Of a stretch of 64,000 nt of DNA, positions 9,039 through 18,503 are shown piece after piece; the first letter of the stretch is position 1; each line of letters begins with the position of its first letter. The notes under the pieces were generated by a model. It worked only from the letters and a program-made list of their open reading frames with translations. It made no database searches and was not told the DNA's origin. A program made the position numbers and the translations under genes. Origin of the DNA: Arsukibacterium perlucidum DSM 18276 (lineage in GTDB: Bacteria > Pseudomonadota > Gammaproteobacteria > Enterobacterales > Alteromonadaceae); assembly GCF_000382165.1 (NCBI RefSeq), contig NZ_KB907708.1, forward strand, positions 1 to 64,000, in the 5' to 3' direction.

Positions 9039-10040
9039 TTAGTTCCTTTGGCCTGAATCGGCAGATGGCTGTGGCAGCGCTCTGGCACCGGCAGCTGATA
9101 ATTGGCAAATCCGGGTGCAGGCATCGGCATTTTTAGCATAATGCTGCTGCAGGTATGCTGCAGCCTCAATGGCAGTATCATCATCCGGACACAATGCGAA
9201 TAAGGTTGGTCCCGCACCGGATATACCCAGATGCAACACTCCTTTTTCCGTCAAAGCACTGCGCAGCACCGGCAGTTCAGGGATCAGCGGCGTGCGCGCC
9301 GGCTCGGCCACCAGATCCTGCAGTGCAGCAATGGCTTCGTCTTCATCCTGACAATATAACGCACTGACAAAGCGGCTTAACATGCCGGCAAACTCAATAC
9401 TATCAGCCAGGCTAAGTTGTTTTGGCAATAAGGCCCGGGCGGCCTTGGTAGATAACACTGTGCCGGGGTAGCTTAACACCACCCGCCAGTGGCTGAACCA
9501 GGGTAACGCCCGGCTGACGTTGCTACTGCCCGGCAACATCAGTTGTAAACCACCGAGATAACTTGGCGCCACATTGTCATAATGGATACTGCCACTAACC
9601 CCTCCCTCAGCTTTTGCCATTAACTGCAGTAATTGCGGTTGCGATAATGGCTGACCAAAATACTGATTGAAAGCATAACAGGCAACGACAATAGAACAGG
9701 CACTGGAACCCAGACCGCTGCCCACCGGCAGGTTTTTCTGCAAATGCAGCGCCAGCCGTGGCAAGCGTTTACCGACTGCCTGTTCAAAGGCATAAAAACA
9801 GCTTAATACTAAATTTTCGCTGCTATCTACCGGTAACTGATGGCGATATCGGCCGCTGATTTGCAGGCTAAGCTCGCTCTGCTCAGCATGAATTTCCAGC
9901 ACATCGCCAAATAGCCCGTCGTCTGCTGGCTCACCTGGCAGCGGCTCAAAGGCTGCACCCAGCAAATCGAAACCAACTGAGAAATTACCGGTTGAAGCCG
10001 GCGCAAAATAACGCTGTATTGTTGGATTGGTCATCGTCAT
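9039..10040 (-). CDS. thrB: Homoserine kinase
   Basis: A GHMP-family kinase that phosphorylates homoserine with ATP. The 333 residues include the glycine-rich ATP loop LPVGSGLGSSACS at about 104-116 and the C-terminal GISGAGPTLFAL. The ATG shares one base with the thrA stop (TAATG). A second ATG 6 nt on is equally well placed behind AGGTG and may be the true start. It lies between thrA and thrC in the usual order. Confidence 0.96.
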   Translation of the reverse strand: MTMTNPTIQRYFAPASTGNFSVGFDLLGAAFEPLPGEPADDGLFGDVLEIHAEQSELSLQISGRYRHQLPVDSSENLVLSCFYAFEQAVGKRLPRLALHLQKNLPVGSGLGSSACSIVVACYAFNQYFGQPLSQPQLLQLMAKAEGGVSGSIHYDNVAPSYLGGLQLMLPGSSNVSRALPWFSHWRVVLSYPGTVLSTKAARALLPKQLSLADSIEFAGMLSRFVSALYCQDEDEAIAALQDLVAEPARTPLIPELPVLRSALTEKGVLHLGISGAGPTLFALCPDDDTAIEAAAYLQQHYAKNADACTRICQLSAAGARALPQPSADSGQRN

Positions 10041-12496
10041 TACACCTGCTGCTGCCAGCTTAAGGTACGCATAATATCGCTGAATACCCCAGCTGAAGTC
10101 ACCGCAGCGCCGGCACCATAGCCACGCAGCACAAATGGAATGGGCTGGTAATAGCGGCTATGGATAGCCAGGGCATTTTCACCATCTTTTACCTTGGCCA
10201 GCGGGTGATCCTGGTTCAGTGCCTTAATAGCAACCTGACACTTACCATCGCGAATTTCTCCAATATAGCGTAGTACCTTACCTTCGGCTGCCGCAGCTTT
10301 TACCCGCTCACTAAAGGCAGCATCCAGCACAGGCAAGCGTGCCATAAAATCATCGGTACTGCCGCTGCTATCAAAGTCTGCCGGTAATACCGGTTCAATA
10401 CTGACATCGCTAAGCTCAAGCGCCATACCCGCTTCACGGGCCATAATGAGCAGCTTGCGGGCCACATCGGTTCCGGATAAATCATCGCGCGGATCTGGCT
10501 CTGTAAAACCCATTGCTTTAGCTTTTGTGGTGACGTCAGACAGGCTGGCACCCGCTTCTAATTCACCAAAAATGTAAGACAATGAACCAGATAAAATACC
10601 CTCAAACGCCAACAACTCGTCACCGGCATTTAACAACCCCTGCAAGGTATCAATAACCGGCAAGCCGGCGCCTACCGTAGTTTCATACAGAAAACGCCGC
10701 CGTTGCTGCTGCGCCACCTGGCGTAATTTCCGGTAGTAACTCAGGCTTGCGGTATTAGCTTTTTTATTTGGCGTTACCACATGAAATCCCGCGGCCAGAA
10801 AATCAGAATACTGGCTGGCAACAACTTCGGCGCTGGTGCAATCGACTAACACCGGATTGGTCAGATGTTGCTGCCGGACAAAGTCATTCAGTGCAGCCAG
10901 TGAAAAGCTGCCTTGGCTTTGGTTAAGATCTGCCTGCCAGTTACTCAGGTCAACCCCCTCTTTGGCCAATAATACCTGGCTGGAATTGGCAATGCCGTAC
11001 ACCGTTAGTTTCACCTGGCGCTGCTGTAAAAAACTTTGCTGGCGCTCAATTTGCGCCAGTAACTCGGCGCCCACTACGCCACAGCCCACCAGAAACACAT
11101 CGATACTCGGAATATGGCTGAAGAAGTTTTCATGGCATACCCGAACTGCATCTTTACACACCGCTTGCTCAACCACCGCTGAGATAGAACGCTCGCTGCT
11201 ATCCTGGGCAATAGCGACCACGTTAACCCGTGCCTGCGCTAATGAGGCAAAGAATTTCGCTGCCACACCACGATGCTGGCGCATGCCATCACCCACCAGG
11301 CTGACAATCGCCATATCGGCCAGAATACTGACTGGTCGCAGTAAGCCAGTCTGCAGTTCCAGCTCAAACTCCTGCTCCAGCGCTTTTTGCGCCCGGTTTA
11401 AATGCAATTGCGACACACAAAAACTGATACTGAATTCTGATGACGACTGGGTAATTAAACTGACTGAAATTTGCGAGCGGGCCATCGAGGCAAACACCCG
11501 GCTGGCCATGCCCACCACGCCTTTTAAGCCAGGGCCAGATACGGTAAACAGCGCTAAATGCTCCAGGCTGGAGATGCCTTTTACCAGAGCTTCACCATCA
11601 CCGCTGACATCTATGCAGGTGCCTGGCGCAGCCGGGTTTAAGGTGTTTTTGATGTAACAGGGGATCTGATAGCGCGCTAGTGGGCCAATGGTTTTCGGGT
11701 GCAGTACCTTAGCCCCAAAATACGATAATTCCATCGCCTCATCATATGATAAGCGATCAATCAACCGGGTTTGTTTTACCTGACGCGGATCAGCACTGTA
11801 CACCCCATCAACATCGGTCCAGATCTCACAAGCTTCAGCCCGGATACTGGCCGCCACTATTGCCGCTGAATAATCTGAGCCATTGCGACCAAGTAAGGTT
11901 GGTTCGCCCTGGCTATTGCTGGAGACAAAACCGGCAATCACATAAACCGCAGCGCTTTGGTTGGCGATAGCCTGTTGCAGAGTCAGCTCTGAGCCTGCAA
12001 TATCAGCACTGGCATTTAAGTAGTCACCCTGACTTTTGATCAGGCTTACCGCATCCAGTGCCAGCGCATTCAACTTGTTTGCCACAAGCAATGCGGTCAT
12101 TAACGCCACACTGAACTGCTCACCCAGACCAAGAATTTGCGCTTTAATATGGTCAGGACAGTGCCGCAGCAAACTAATGCCCTGTAAATGCAACGCCAGC
12201 CCTGCCAGCTGTTGCTGCCATAATGCCTGCACCTGGCTTACCTGCTCTGCAGATAAGCCTGTTGCCTCGTTAAGTAACTGCTGATAACGCTCAGCCAGTG
12301 CGGTTAACACGCTCTGATAATCAGATCCCAGATAAGCCAGGTCGGTCAGTTCTACCAGCATATTGGTCACGCCCTGTGGTGCCGATAGCACCAGACAAAC
12401 CGGCCCGGCTGCTGCCTGACGCTGCACGATTTGCGCAACTTCGGCAAAGCGTGGCAGTGAAGCCAGCGACGAGCCGCCAAATTTTAGCACTCTCAT
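10040..12496 (-). CDS. thrA: Bifunctional aspartokinase I / homoserine dehydrogenase I
   Basis: It performs the first and third steps from aspartate to threonine. The 818-residue protein has an aspartokinase domain starting VLKFGGSSL (residues 3-11), central ACT regulatory segments (about 310-460) expected to sense threonine, and a homoserine dehydrogenase domain from about 465 with the NAD loop [10 protein letters not shown] and substrate motifs TPNKKANT and [10 protein letters not shown]. The start at 12496 follows AAGGAG at 8 nt; the open frame continues upstream without a better start. It is preceded by a leader peptide and attenuator, so threonine and isoleucine levels should control it. 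Confidence 0.96.
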   Translation of the reverse strand: MRVLKFGGSSLASLPRFAEVAQIVQRQAAAGPVCLVLSAPQGVTNMLVELTDLAYLGSDYQSVLTALAERYQQLLNEATGLSAEQVSQVQALWQQQLAGLALHLQGISLLRHCPDHIKAQILGLGEQFSVALMTALLVANKLNALALDAVSLIKSQGDYLNASADIAGSELTLQQAIANQSAAVYVIAGFVSSNSQGEPTLLGRNGSDYSAAIVAASIRAEACEIWTDVDGVYSADPRQVKQTRLIDRLSYDEAMELSYFGAKVLHPKTIGPLARYQIPCYIKNTLNPAAPGTCIDVSGDGEALVKGISSLEHLALFTVSGPGLKGVVGMASRVFASMARSQISVSLITQSSSEFSISFCVSQLHLNRAQKALEQEFELELQTGLLRPVSILADMAIVSLVGDGMRQHRGVAAKFFASLAQARVNVVAIAQDSSERSISAVVEQAVCKDAVRVCHENFFSHIPSIDVFLVGCGVVGAELLAQIERQQSFLQQRQVKLTVYGIANSSQVLLAKEGVDLSNWQADLNQSQGSFSLAALNDFVRQQHLTNPVLVDCTSAEVVASQYSDFLAAGFHVVTPNKKANTASLSYYRKLRQVAQQQRRRFLYETTVGAGLPVIDTLQGLLNAGDELLAFEGILSGSLSYIFGELEAGASLSDVTTKAKAMGFTEPDPRDDLSGTDVARKLLIMAREAGMALELSDVSIEPVLPADFDSSGSTDDFMARLPVLDAAFSERVKAAAAEGKVLRYIGEIRDGKCQVAIKALNQDHPLAKVKDGENALAIHSRYYQPIPFVLRGYGAGAAVTSAGVFSDIMRTLSWQQQV

Positions 12497-12574
12497 TTTA
12501 TTACTCCTTGCGCATCGAATTAGTCGTTTTATTGTTATTGCCGACCAAGGCCAGGTAATCACCTGTTAACGTTT

Positions 12575-12614
12575 AAAAAAAAGGCCCGTGACATTTGAGG
12601 TCACGGGCCTTTTT
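12575..12614 (-). terminator. thr operon attenuator terminator
   Basis: An 11-bp stem (12581-12591 with 12601-12611, core GGCCCGTGA/TCACGGGCC) with a 9-nt loop is followed on the minus strand by eight Ts. It lies between the leader peptide and thrA, which is the position and form of a transcription attenuator. Confidence 0.92.
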
Positions 12615-12637
12615 ACAGACAACACACCGCCGACCTC

Positions 12638-12697
12638 CTACCCCGAAGGGTTGGTGGTAATAATAATGGTGGTGAGGTCTGCTGTTTTTATTTTCAT
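12638..12697 (-). CDS. thrL: thr operon leader peptide
   Basis: A 19-residue peptide reading MKIKTADLTTIIITTNPSG. It has five Thr and four Ile codons, clustered just before the attenuator. When charged tRNA-Thr or tRNA-Ile is scarce, stalling on these codons should favour the antiterminator fold and let transcription enter thrA; this is the known mechanism in E. coli. The sequence differs from the E. coli peptide, but position, length and codon content make the identity clear. No strong Shine-Dalgarno is seen before the ATG. Confidence 0.92.
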   Translation of the reverse strand: MKIKTADLTTIIITTNPSG

Positions 12698-12704
12698 GGT
12701 AACC

Positions 12705-12734
12705 ACTATGCACAGACTTATAGACGTCTGTCAA
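12705..12734 (-). promoter_or_regulatory. Possible thr operon promoter
   Basis: A perfect TTGACA (-35) lies 18 bp from CATAGT on the minus strand, just upstream of thrL. The predicted start would fall at or next to the thrL ATG, which would leave almost no 5' leader. A TATAAG between the two elements is an alternative -10 but has no good -35. Confidence 0.45.
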
Positions 12735-12751
12735 ACAAAAAATAACCGCGA

Positions 12752-13720
12752 CTACGCTTTTACCTTTTTAAGGGAATCTATCAACTCAGGATAGTAAGTC
12801 ACCACCTGATTGCGGCCATTGCGTTTGGCCTGATACAAGGCTAAATCGGCGTGCTGGATAAGTTCATCAGCGGTAACAGCTGTACTGAACTGGCTTACCC
12901 CAACACTGACGCTGGTCATCAATTGCTGTTGCTTATAGGCAATGGGCGTAGCAGCTACCCGCCGGCATATCCGTTTAGCGACTTCGATAGCGCCTTCCAA
13001 CGGGGTGTCGGGCAAAATAATAGCAAATTCTTCGCCACCATAGCGGCCAAATAAATCAGTTTCCCGCAGCAAACTGCCTATTAACTTAGCTACTTCAATC
13101 AACACTATATCGCCAGCCTGATGGCCATAGTCATCGTTTAAGCGTTTAAATTTATCTAAATCGAAAAACAACAATGATAACGGATGCTGGTAACGGCCGG
13201 CACGCTGCACCTCTACCTCAAGCTGCTGCTGCCAGTAATTCCGATTCAGCACACCGGTTAAACCGTCCAGCCGGTTTACCTGCAGCAACTGCAAATTGCT
13301 TTGCTGCAGCTGGCTTTGATAAACATAAGCGTCGGTAGCATCTTCAATCAGCAAACAAACAAACTGCTCACCAGTACGGGGTTCTGTCAGCGGCAACATA
13401 TTGCAGTTTTGCGCCATATACTGATTGGCGCTGCTGACCGGTCGTAAATGCGGTAATTTGAACAGATACTGGCGTTGTTCCCAAGAGCTAAACGCCGGAC
13501 TTTGCAAGGTAAGCACACTGTTTAATTTGCGACTAAGCCAGGCTTTAGGTGCATCTGCAAAAACACTGAACAGATCTTTACCCTGCACCAACTCCAGCTG
13601 AATATCAGCCCGGCGGCAGATATAAGGATTTATATAAACGATTTGCAACTGATTATTCAGCAGGATCACACCACTGTTCAGTTGTTGTAGTAACGGACCG
13701 GACAGCCAGTCAATATTCAT
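12752..13720 (-). CDS. PAS-GGDEF diguanylate cyclase
   Basis: A 322-residue cytosolic protein with an N-terminal PAS-like sensor (about 10-130) and a GGDEF domain (about 150-315). The active-site signature is intact as GGEEF at 228-232. An RETD at 219-222 is correctly spaced to be the product-inhibition I-site. It should therefore make cyclic di-GMP. It is the last gene of an operon: its ATG overlaps the stop of the CheC-like gene by one base (TGATG). No membrane segment is present, so input probably comes through PAS or from its operon partners. Confidence 0.9.
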   Translation of the reverse strand: MNIDWLSGPLLQQLNSGVILLNNQLQIVYINPYICRRADIQLELVQGKDLFSVFADAPKAWLSRKLNSVLTLQSPAFSSWEQRQYLFKLPHLRPVSSANQYMAQNCNMLPLTEPRTGEQFVCLLIEDATDAYVYQSQLQQSNLQLLQVNRLDGLTGVLNRNYWQQQLEVEVQRAGRYQHPLSLLFFDLDKFKRLNDDYGHQAGDIVLIEVAKLIGSLLRETDLFGRYGGEEFAIILPDTPLEGAIEVAKRICRRVAATPIAYKQQQLMTSVSVGVSQFSTAVTADELIQHADLALYQAKRNGRNQVVTYYPELIDSLKKVKA

Positions 13721-14334
13721 CAGAATTCCGCCAGCACCTGGTCCAGAATGGTTTTCAGTTTAAGTACCGCTTCACCCGGGATCAGTAGAATCATATTACA
13801 GTCAAAACTGTAATCAGTTAACTCGTAACGAATATCCACTTTTAATGCCAGCTGCCAGTGAAAAGCAGTTTGCTCCAGCTTGCTGATAAAGTCATTATCG
13901 CGCGACGAAATTATCCTCGGTGCCGCATAGGAGAAACTGTTGTCCAGCTGTTCTGCCAGACCATTTAAAAAGGTGGTAGTTAGAATAGAGCTGATATCGG
14001 TCAGCATTTCCGCTTCACTGGTAGCATCGTCGTCATAGCCCAGCAAGGCAGCTATTTTACCGGCATTCTCCAGCTTATAAAGCAGAATAGTTTCACCACG
14101 CAACCCACCGTCACCAAAAAAGCCCAGGCTAATCATCGAGCTGTTCAGCCCCTGATACTGACCACGAAACTGCTCTGGTATTTCAGCGGCGTTCACTAAG
14201 CCAATAGCCGGAACCTGCAAATGAACAAAGGTATTCAGGAAACGAGCCAGTTTATCGCTGGCCAGTCCCATCGCTACATTAATCAGTTCCTGCAGGCAGT
14301 CACGCTGCTCTTCAGTAAAGCTCAAGTCTGTCAT
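13720..14334 (-). CDS. CheC-like phosphatase domain protein
   Basis: A 204-residue protein of the CheC/CheX type, which dephosphorylates receiver domains. The first active-site signature (D/S-x3-E-x2-N-x22-P) is complete at Asp12, Glu16, Asn19 and Pro42. The second pseudo-repeat (DISSILTTTFLNGLAEQL) lacks the catalytic Glu and Asn, so only one site should work. No chemotaxis genes are nearby. Its start overlaps the receiver gene by 4 nt and its stop overlaps the GGDEF gene by 1 nt. The partner receiver is the natural substrate, which is an inference. Confidence 0.8.
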   Translation of the reverse strand: MTDLSFTEEQRDCLQELINVAMGLASDKLARFLNTFVHLQVPAIGLVNAAEIPEQFRGQYQGLNSSMISLGFFGDGGLRGETILLYKLENAGKIAALLGYDDDATSEAEMLTDISSILTTTFLNGLAEQLDNSFSYAAPRIISSRDNDFISKLEQTAFHWQLALKVDIRYELTDYSFDCNMILLIPGEAVLKLKTILDQVLAEF

Positions 14335-14696
14335 ATCAAGCCATATTTGTGCATCACTGCACTGAGTTTGTCGGTATTAACCGGCTTCTGAATAAAGGCC
14401 AATGCACCGAGATCCATTACCCGTTTTTGCATTTCCGGCTGAATATCTGCCGAAACTACGATTACAAAAACATCCATTTTTTCCGCTTTAATAGCCTCCA
14501 GCACACCAACGCCATCCAGCTCCGGCATGGTCAGATCCAGAAATACCACACCGATCTCCTGACCGCGCAAAACGGCTAACGCCTCCAGGCCATTGGTAGC
14601 AGTTACAACCTCGGCATCAAAATCGGCTGGCAGGGATTTTTTCATTTGATTGCGGGCTAAAAGCGAATCGTCACAAATTAAAGCGGTTAAAGCCAT
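14331..14696 (-). CDS. Stand-alone CheY-like response regulator
   Basis: A single receiver domain of 121 residues. The acidic pair is Asp9/Asp10, the phosphorylation site Asp54 (FLDLTMPELDG), the switch residue Ser82 and the conserved lysine Lys104 in QKPV. No output domain is present. I chose MALTALICDD at 14696 as start; the frame runs further upstream into AT-rich sequence with no family match, and the ribosome site (AGGCAG) is weak. It leads a coupled operon with a CheC-like phosphatase and a diguanylate cyclase. It lies back-to-back with a histidine kinase gene, its likely phosphodonor. Confidence 0.88.
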   Translation of the reverse strand: MALTALICDDSLLARNQMKKSLPADFDAEVVTATNGLEALAVLRGQEIGVVFLDLTMPELDGVGVLEAIKAEKMDVFVIVVSADIQPEMQKRVMDLGALAFIQKPVNTDKLSAVMHKYGLI

Positions 14697-14939
14697 CAGT
14701 ACTGCCTGTTTTAAGTTGTATTTATGCATCTGTTGGCTAAAAAATATATACAGATGACCGCCATAAAGCAATAAGCGGGCAATAATTAGCACGCTTAAAT
14801 AACTGCCAAGTTAATAGCTTGCAAGGCCTGTAGCAGACTTATCACAGATATTTAGCATCAGCTATTTTAAAAAGCTGCTTTATTCGTTAAGGTAGGCCAG
14901 ACTAAGTATCATATAATCCGGTGAATAAAAGGTTATTGC
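14697..14939. other. Divergent intergenic region between receiver and kinase genes
   Basis: About 240 bp of AT-rich sequence shared as the promoter region for the minus-strand receiver operon and the plus-strand histidine kinase. No clear -35/-10 pair or operator repeat could be assigned by eye. Confidence 0.4.
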
Positions 14940-16688
14940 ATGCAGCAAAAAAGCCTGTCCCGCAATCTGCTTACCAAGGTGTTGTCAGTTTATTTTATAC
15001 TGACACTCATCGTCACACTCGCTCAGATTGTGGCGGAGTATTACAACACCAAAAATTTGATTAACAGTGACTTAGAAACTCTGCAACAAACCTTTTCTGG
15101 CAGCTTAACCCGGGCAATCTGGGAGCTGAATACTCCGCAGGCATTAATTATCGCCGATGGTTTACTGTCTATCCCGGCAGTGGAAGGCATAGTCGTGCGC
15201 GACGACAGTGGTGCAGTTATCACCCAACTTGGTCGTTACATCGATGTTAAAGAACGTTTCAGCAGCCAGTTAGTTCGCGAAGGCGTGCGCTTAACTGAAC
15301 AGCAATCAGGTATTTTCGGTTACACTTTTCCGCTTATTTTTGAATTTTCCGGGCGGGCTACCCAGGTCGGTGACGTCACCTTATTTTCCAGCCGCTCGGT
15401 GGTTATCGAACGGATTAAAGTCGGTATTTATTTTCTGATTGGCAATGCCATGCTGAAAACAACTTTCCTGATTATTCTGTTTTTAATGGCATTCAGGAAA
15501 CAACTTACCGAACCACTGGCTGATTTAAGCCAGCAAATCGAAGATTTAGAGCTGGACCAGTTAGATGGCGCCCGGGTTGAGATTGATAAAAGCCAGTCGT
15601 CGGAGCTAACCTTAATGGCTGATGCCTATAACCGGCTGATTAACCGGGTTCAGGATTATAAAGCGCAACTGGGTAATACTCAGAAGCAATTACTGACGTC
15701 TAATGAAAAACTGGATCAGCAAAACCTGGTTCTGGAGCAGGAAGTTGCCCGCAAGACATCTGGCCTTAGTCAGGCAATGATGGACTTGCAGCAACAGAAA
15801 CAGGAACTGGAACTAAAACAACAGAGCCTGCGGGAAGAAATCGAACGCCGGCGCCATACTGAAGAAGCGCTGCGTAGTAAACAAACCGAGCTGGAGCAGC
15901 TGGTGGACCATTTAAATCAGGCGCAGGACCGTCTGGTACAATCTGAAAAAATGGCAGCACTGGGCGGCCTGGTGGCCGGTATAACCCATGAGGTTAATAC
16001 ACCGGTTGGTATTGGCGTTACTGCCACCAGCTTTCTGACTGAAAAGCTCACCAGCTTACAGCAGGCCTTTAACGATAAATCACTGACCTCAAAAACCCTG
16101 GAAGCTTTTATTACTGAAGCTTTGCAGGGTACCGATTTACTGCAGTCAAATTTAAGCCGGGCCTCTGAATTAATTGCCAGCTTTAAACAAATTGCCGTCG
16201 ATCAGGCTAGTGAGGCTATCCGCACCATTAACCTGGCGGAATATATCAACGAAGTGATTCGATCCTTGCAGCCTAACTTTAAGAAAACCCAGCATCAGAT
16301 CGAAGTGAATTGCCCGGACAATATTACCCTGCGCTGCCCAGCCGGTGCTATTTCACAGATTTTCACTAACTTATTGATGAATTCATTAATCCACGGCTTT
16401 GAAGACATCAAAGAAGGCCTGATCCGGATCACGGTGCTGGATGAGGATAATAACGTCGACATTCGCTTTAGTGACAACGGCAAAGGCCTGTCGCCAGAGC
16501 AACTGGAAAAGCTGTTTCATCCGTTCTTTACCACCAAGCGCGAGCAGGGTGGCAGCGGCCTGGGTACTCATATTACCTATAATCTGGTCAGACAAACCCT
16601 CGGCGGCAGCATCACCGTCAGCAGCGAGCCTGGCAAGGGTTTGCACTACCACATCCGCTTTCCAAAAAACCTGAAACTCGACGGCTGA
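14940..16688 (+). CDS. Membrane sensor histidine kinase
   Basis: A 582-residue sensor kinase. A membrane helix at about 12-32, a periplasmic sensor of about 125 residues and a second helix at about 162-185 are followed by a HAMP-like linker and a long coiled coil (about 240-335). The phospho-acceptor is His350 in THEVNTP, a variant H-box. The ATPase domain shows N-box NLLMNSLIHG, G1 DNGKGL and G2 GGSGLGTH. No receiver or output domain follows. It is transcribed away from a receiver/CheC/GGDEF operon, so it probably phosphorylates that receiver; this pairing is inferred from position. Confidence 0.9.
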   Translation: MQQKSLSRNLLTKVLSVYFILTLIVTLAQIVAEYYNTKNLINSDLETLQQTFSGSLTRAIWELNTPQALIIADGLLSIPAVEGIVVRDDSGAVITQLGRYIDVKERFSSQLVREGVRLTEQQSGIFGYTFPLIFEFSGRATQVGDVTLFSSRSVVIERIKVGIYFLIGNAMLKTTFLIILFLMAFRKQLTEPLADLSQQIEDLELDQLDGARVEIDKSQSSELTLMADAYNRLINRVQDYKAQLGNTQKQLLTSNEKLDQQNLVLEQEVARKTSGLSQAMMDLQQQKQELELKQQSLREEIERRRHTEEALRSKQTELEQLVDHLNQAQDRLVQSEKMAALGGLVAGITHEVNTPVGIGVTATSFLTEKLTSLQQAFNDKSLTSKTLEAFITEALQGTDLLQSNLSRASELIASFKQIAVDQASEAIRTINLAEYINEVIRSLQPNFKKTQHQIEVNCPDNITLRCPAGAISQIFTNLLMNSLIHGFEDIKEGLIRITVLDEDNNVDIRFSDNGKGLSPEQLEKLFHPFFTTKREQGGSGLGTHITYNLVRQTLGGSITVSSEPGKGLHYHIRFPKNLKLDG

Positions 16689-16733
16689 TCCGCGTTATAC
16701 TCGCCAGCTTGTTAAAAGAAGGACAGGTTTGTT

Positions 16734-17642
16734 ATGTGGTTTAAAAATATCCGGGTTTACAAATTAAGTGCCCCGCTAAGCACTGATCCGCAGCAACTGG
16801 AAGCCGCACTGGCTGAATTTAAATTTGCCCCCTGTACCGGCCAGGAAGCCGTCAGAACCGGCTTTAGCTTCCCGCTGCACGCCAGCATTAAGCAGTATTG
16901 CCATCCGATGGCTCAGGGCTGGTTATTTGCGGTAAAACGTCAGGAAAAAGTCCTGCCCGCTGCGGTTATTAATGAAGAGCTGCAACCGAAGATTGATGCG
17001 ATGGCCGCTGAACAGGGCCGGTCGCTTAGTCGAAAAGAAAAACAAAGCTTAAAAGAAGAACTGATCCAGACCTTACTGCCCCGCGCGTTCAGCCGCTCTA
17101 CCCTGACCCATGGTTATTACGATGCAGAACATAACTGGCTGGTAATTAACACTGGCGGTGCCGGTAAAGCCGAAGACATTCTGGCACTGCTGCGCAAGGC
17201 ACTGGGTTCACTGCCGGCCTTACCCTGGCTGGATAACCACAAGTTAAACTCGCAATTGCAGCTGTGGTTACAGAATAAAGAACTGCCTGAAGGTTTTATG
17301 CTGGGCAATGATGCGGAGTTAAAAGCTCCGGATGAAGAAGGTGCCAAAGTTAAATTTACCAACCATCTGCTCAGCGCTGATGAAGTACAAAGCCACCTGC
17401 AGGACAAACTGGTCACCAAAATTGGCTTGCAGCAGGCTGAAGGCTTAAGCCTGCATGTCAGTGATGACAGCAGCATTAAAGGCATTAAATACCACGAGTT
17501 ACTAACCGGCCAGAACGAAGAAATGGGTTGGGAAGATTTAAGCTTGCGCCTCGATGCCGATTTATTGCTGATGAGCAGCAGCCTGAACCAGGCATTGCTG
17601 GCAATTGCTAAGCAACTGCAACACGCCAGCATTAATTCATAA
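16734..17642 (+). CDS. rdgC: Recombination-associated protein RdgC
   Basis: RdgC is a ring-shaped DNA-binding protein on the nucleoid that modulates RecA. The 302-residue length and the family N-terminus MWFKNIRVYKLSAPL, plus FKFAPCTGQEAVRTGF and ALLRKALGSLPALP, are diagnostic. It has its own start region 45 nt after the histidine kinase gene, with AAGGACAGG upstream of the ATG. It converges with the HDOD gene with only 6 nt between stops. Confidence 0.96.
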   Translation: MWFKNIRVYKLSAPLSTDPQQLEAALAEFKFAPCTGQEAVRTGFSFPLHASIKQYCHPMAQGWLFAVKRQEKVLPAAVINEELQPKIDAMAAEQGRSLSRKEKQSLKEELIQTLLPRAFSRSTLTHGYYDAEHNWLVINTGGAGKAEDILALLRKALGSLPALPWLDNHKLNSQLQLWLQNKELPEGFMLGNDAELKAPDEEGAKVKFTNHLLSADEVQSHLQDKLVTKIGLQQAEGLSLHVSDDSSIKGIKYHELLTGQNEEMGWEDLSLRLDADLLLMSSSLNQALLAIAKQLQHASINS

Positions 17643-17648
17643 ATATAG

Positions 17649-18485
17649 TTAGTTAAACAGCGCCCGTACATCCTGGTAACTGTCGGCAATTTCCCGTTGC
17701 TGCATAAATTCCGGCACAGGTACCAGCTCACGGGCCACATAATCAGCTAACAAAGCCTGAGTCAGCTCTGGCAGGTAGTAATTGCGGTTAATTGCTGCCA
17801 GCCGGATAAAGTCGGTATAACCCGGCTCTGGCTCACAACGCGGTTTGCGCCAATGTTCTACCACCGGCATAAATTCGTCGCCAAAGCCCCAGCTTTTAAT
17901 AATTTTCAGGCCCACTATGGCGGCAATTTTATCAATCAACACCTGCATAAAGGCCGGGTGGCCAAATACTTGTGGATGACGCTCGGCTTCAATCAGCACC
18001 GGTAAAGCACCAATATTATGCACCAGCGCCGCCAATGCCATCACGTCACTGCTTAGCTTACAGCCGCTATGCCGGGCTTTGTAAAACTGCAGACAAGCTA
18101 CTGCCACACTGGCGGTTTGCACACTGTCGCGCCACAACCGATCGAGCTGCTGCTGTACCTGCTTATGCTGTGATACAAACATTTGCTCCATTGCCATCGC
18201 GATTGAAATATTTTTTATCTGGCTAAGGCCAATCCGGGTTACCGCCTGATTTAAGCTGTTCACCTGAATCGAACGCCCCATAAAGGCGCTGTTAGCCACT
18301 TTAATCATTCTGGCTGACAGTGCCGGATCCTGACTGATCACCTCGGCCATTTGCTGCAAACTGATTTGCGGATCATCAGCCCGCTCCCTTACTCTTAGCG
18401 CGATATCGGGCAGTGTCGGCAATACCAGCCGATCAGCGCGTATTTTTTCGTCCAGAATAATCAATAAAGCACGTTGTGCACTCAT
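17649..18485 (-). CDS. HDOD domain signalling protein
   Basis: A 278-residue protein made mainly of one HDOD domain (about 18-220), a relative of HD phosphohydrolases that has lost the metal-binding His-Asp set and acts in regulation. Typical motifs are SQDPALSARMIKVANSAFMG, the NSLNQAVTRIGL helix and LAALVHNIGALPVL. It starts 18 nt after the hybrid kinase gene stop and is probably in the same transcript. HDOD proteins often work with two-component and c-di-GMP systems; the target here is unknown. Confidence 0.88.
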   Translation of the reverse strand: MSAQRALLIILDEKIRADRLVLPTLPDIALRVRERADDPQISLQQMAEVISQDPALSARMIKVANSAFMGRSIQVNSLNQAVTRIGLSQIKNISIAMAMEQMFVSQHKQVQQQLDRLWRDSVQTASVAVACLQFYKARHSGCKLSSDVMALAALVHNIGALPVLIEAERHPQVFGHPAFMQVLIDKIAAIVGLKIIKSWGFGDEFMPVVEHWRKPRCEPEPGYTDFIRLAAINRNYYLPELTQALLADYVARELVPVPEFMQQREIADSYQDVRALFN

Positions 18486-18503
18486 ATAGTCTCCCGCCAG
18501 CGG

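Noticed and set aside
10836-11657. A 273-codon open frame on the plus strand inside thrA
   Set aside because: It is antisense to the conserved aspartokinase/dehydrogenase coding sequence and its translation has no family features; it is a shadow frame.
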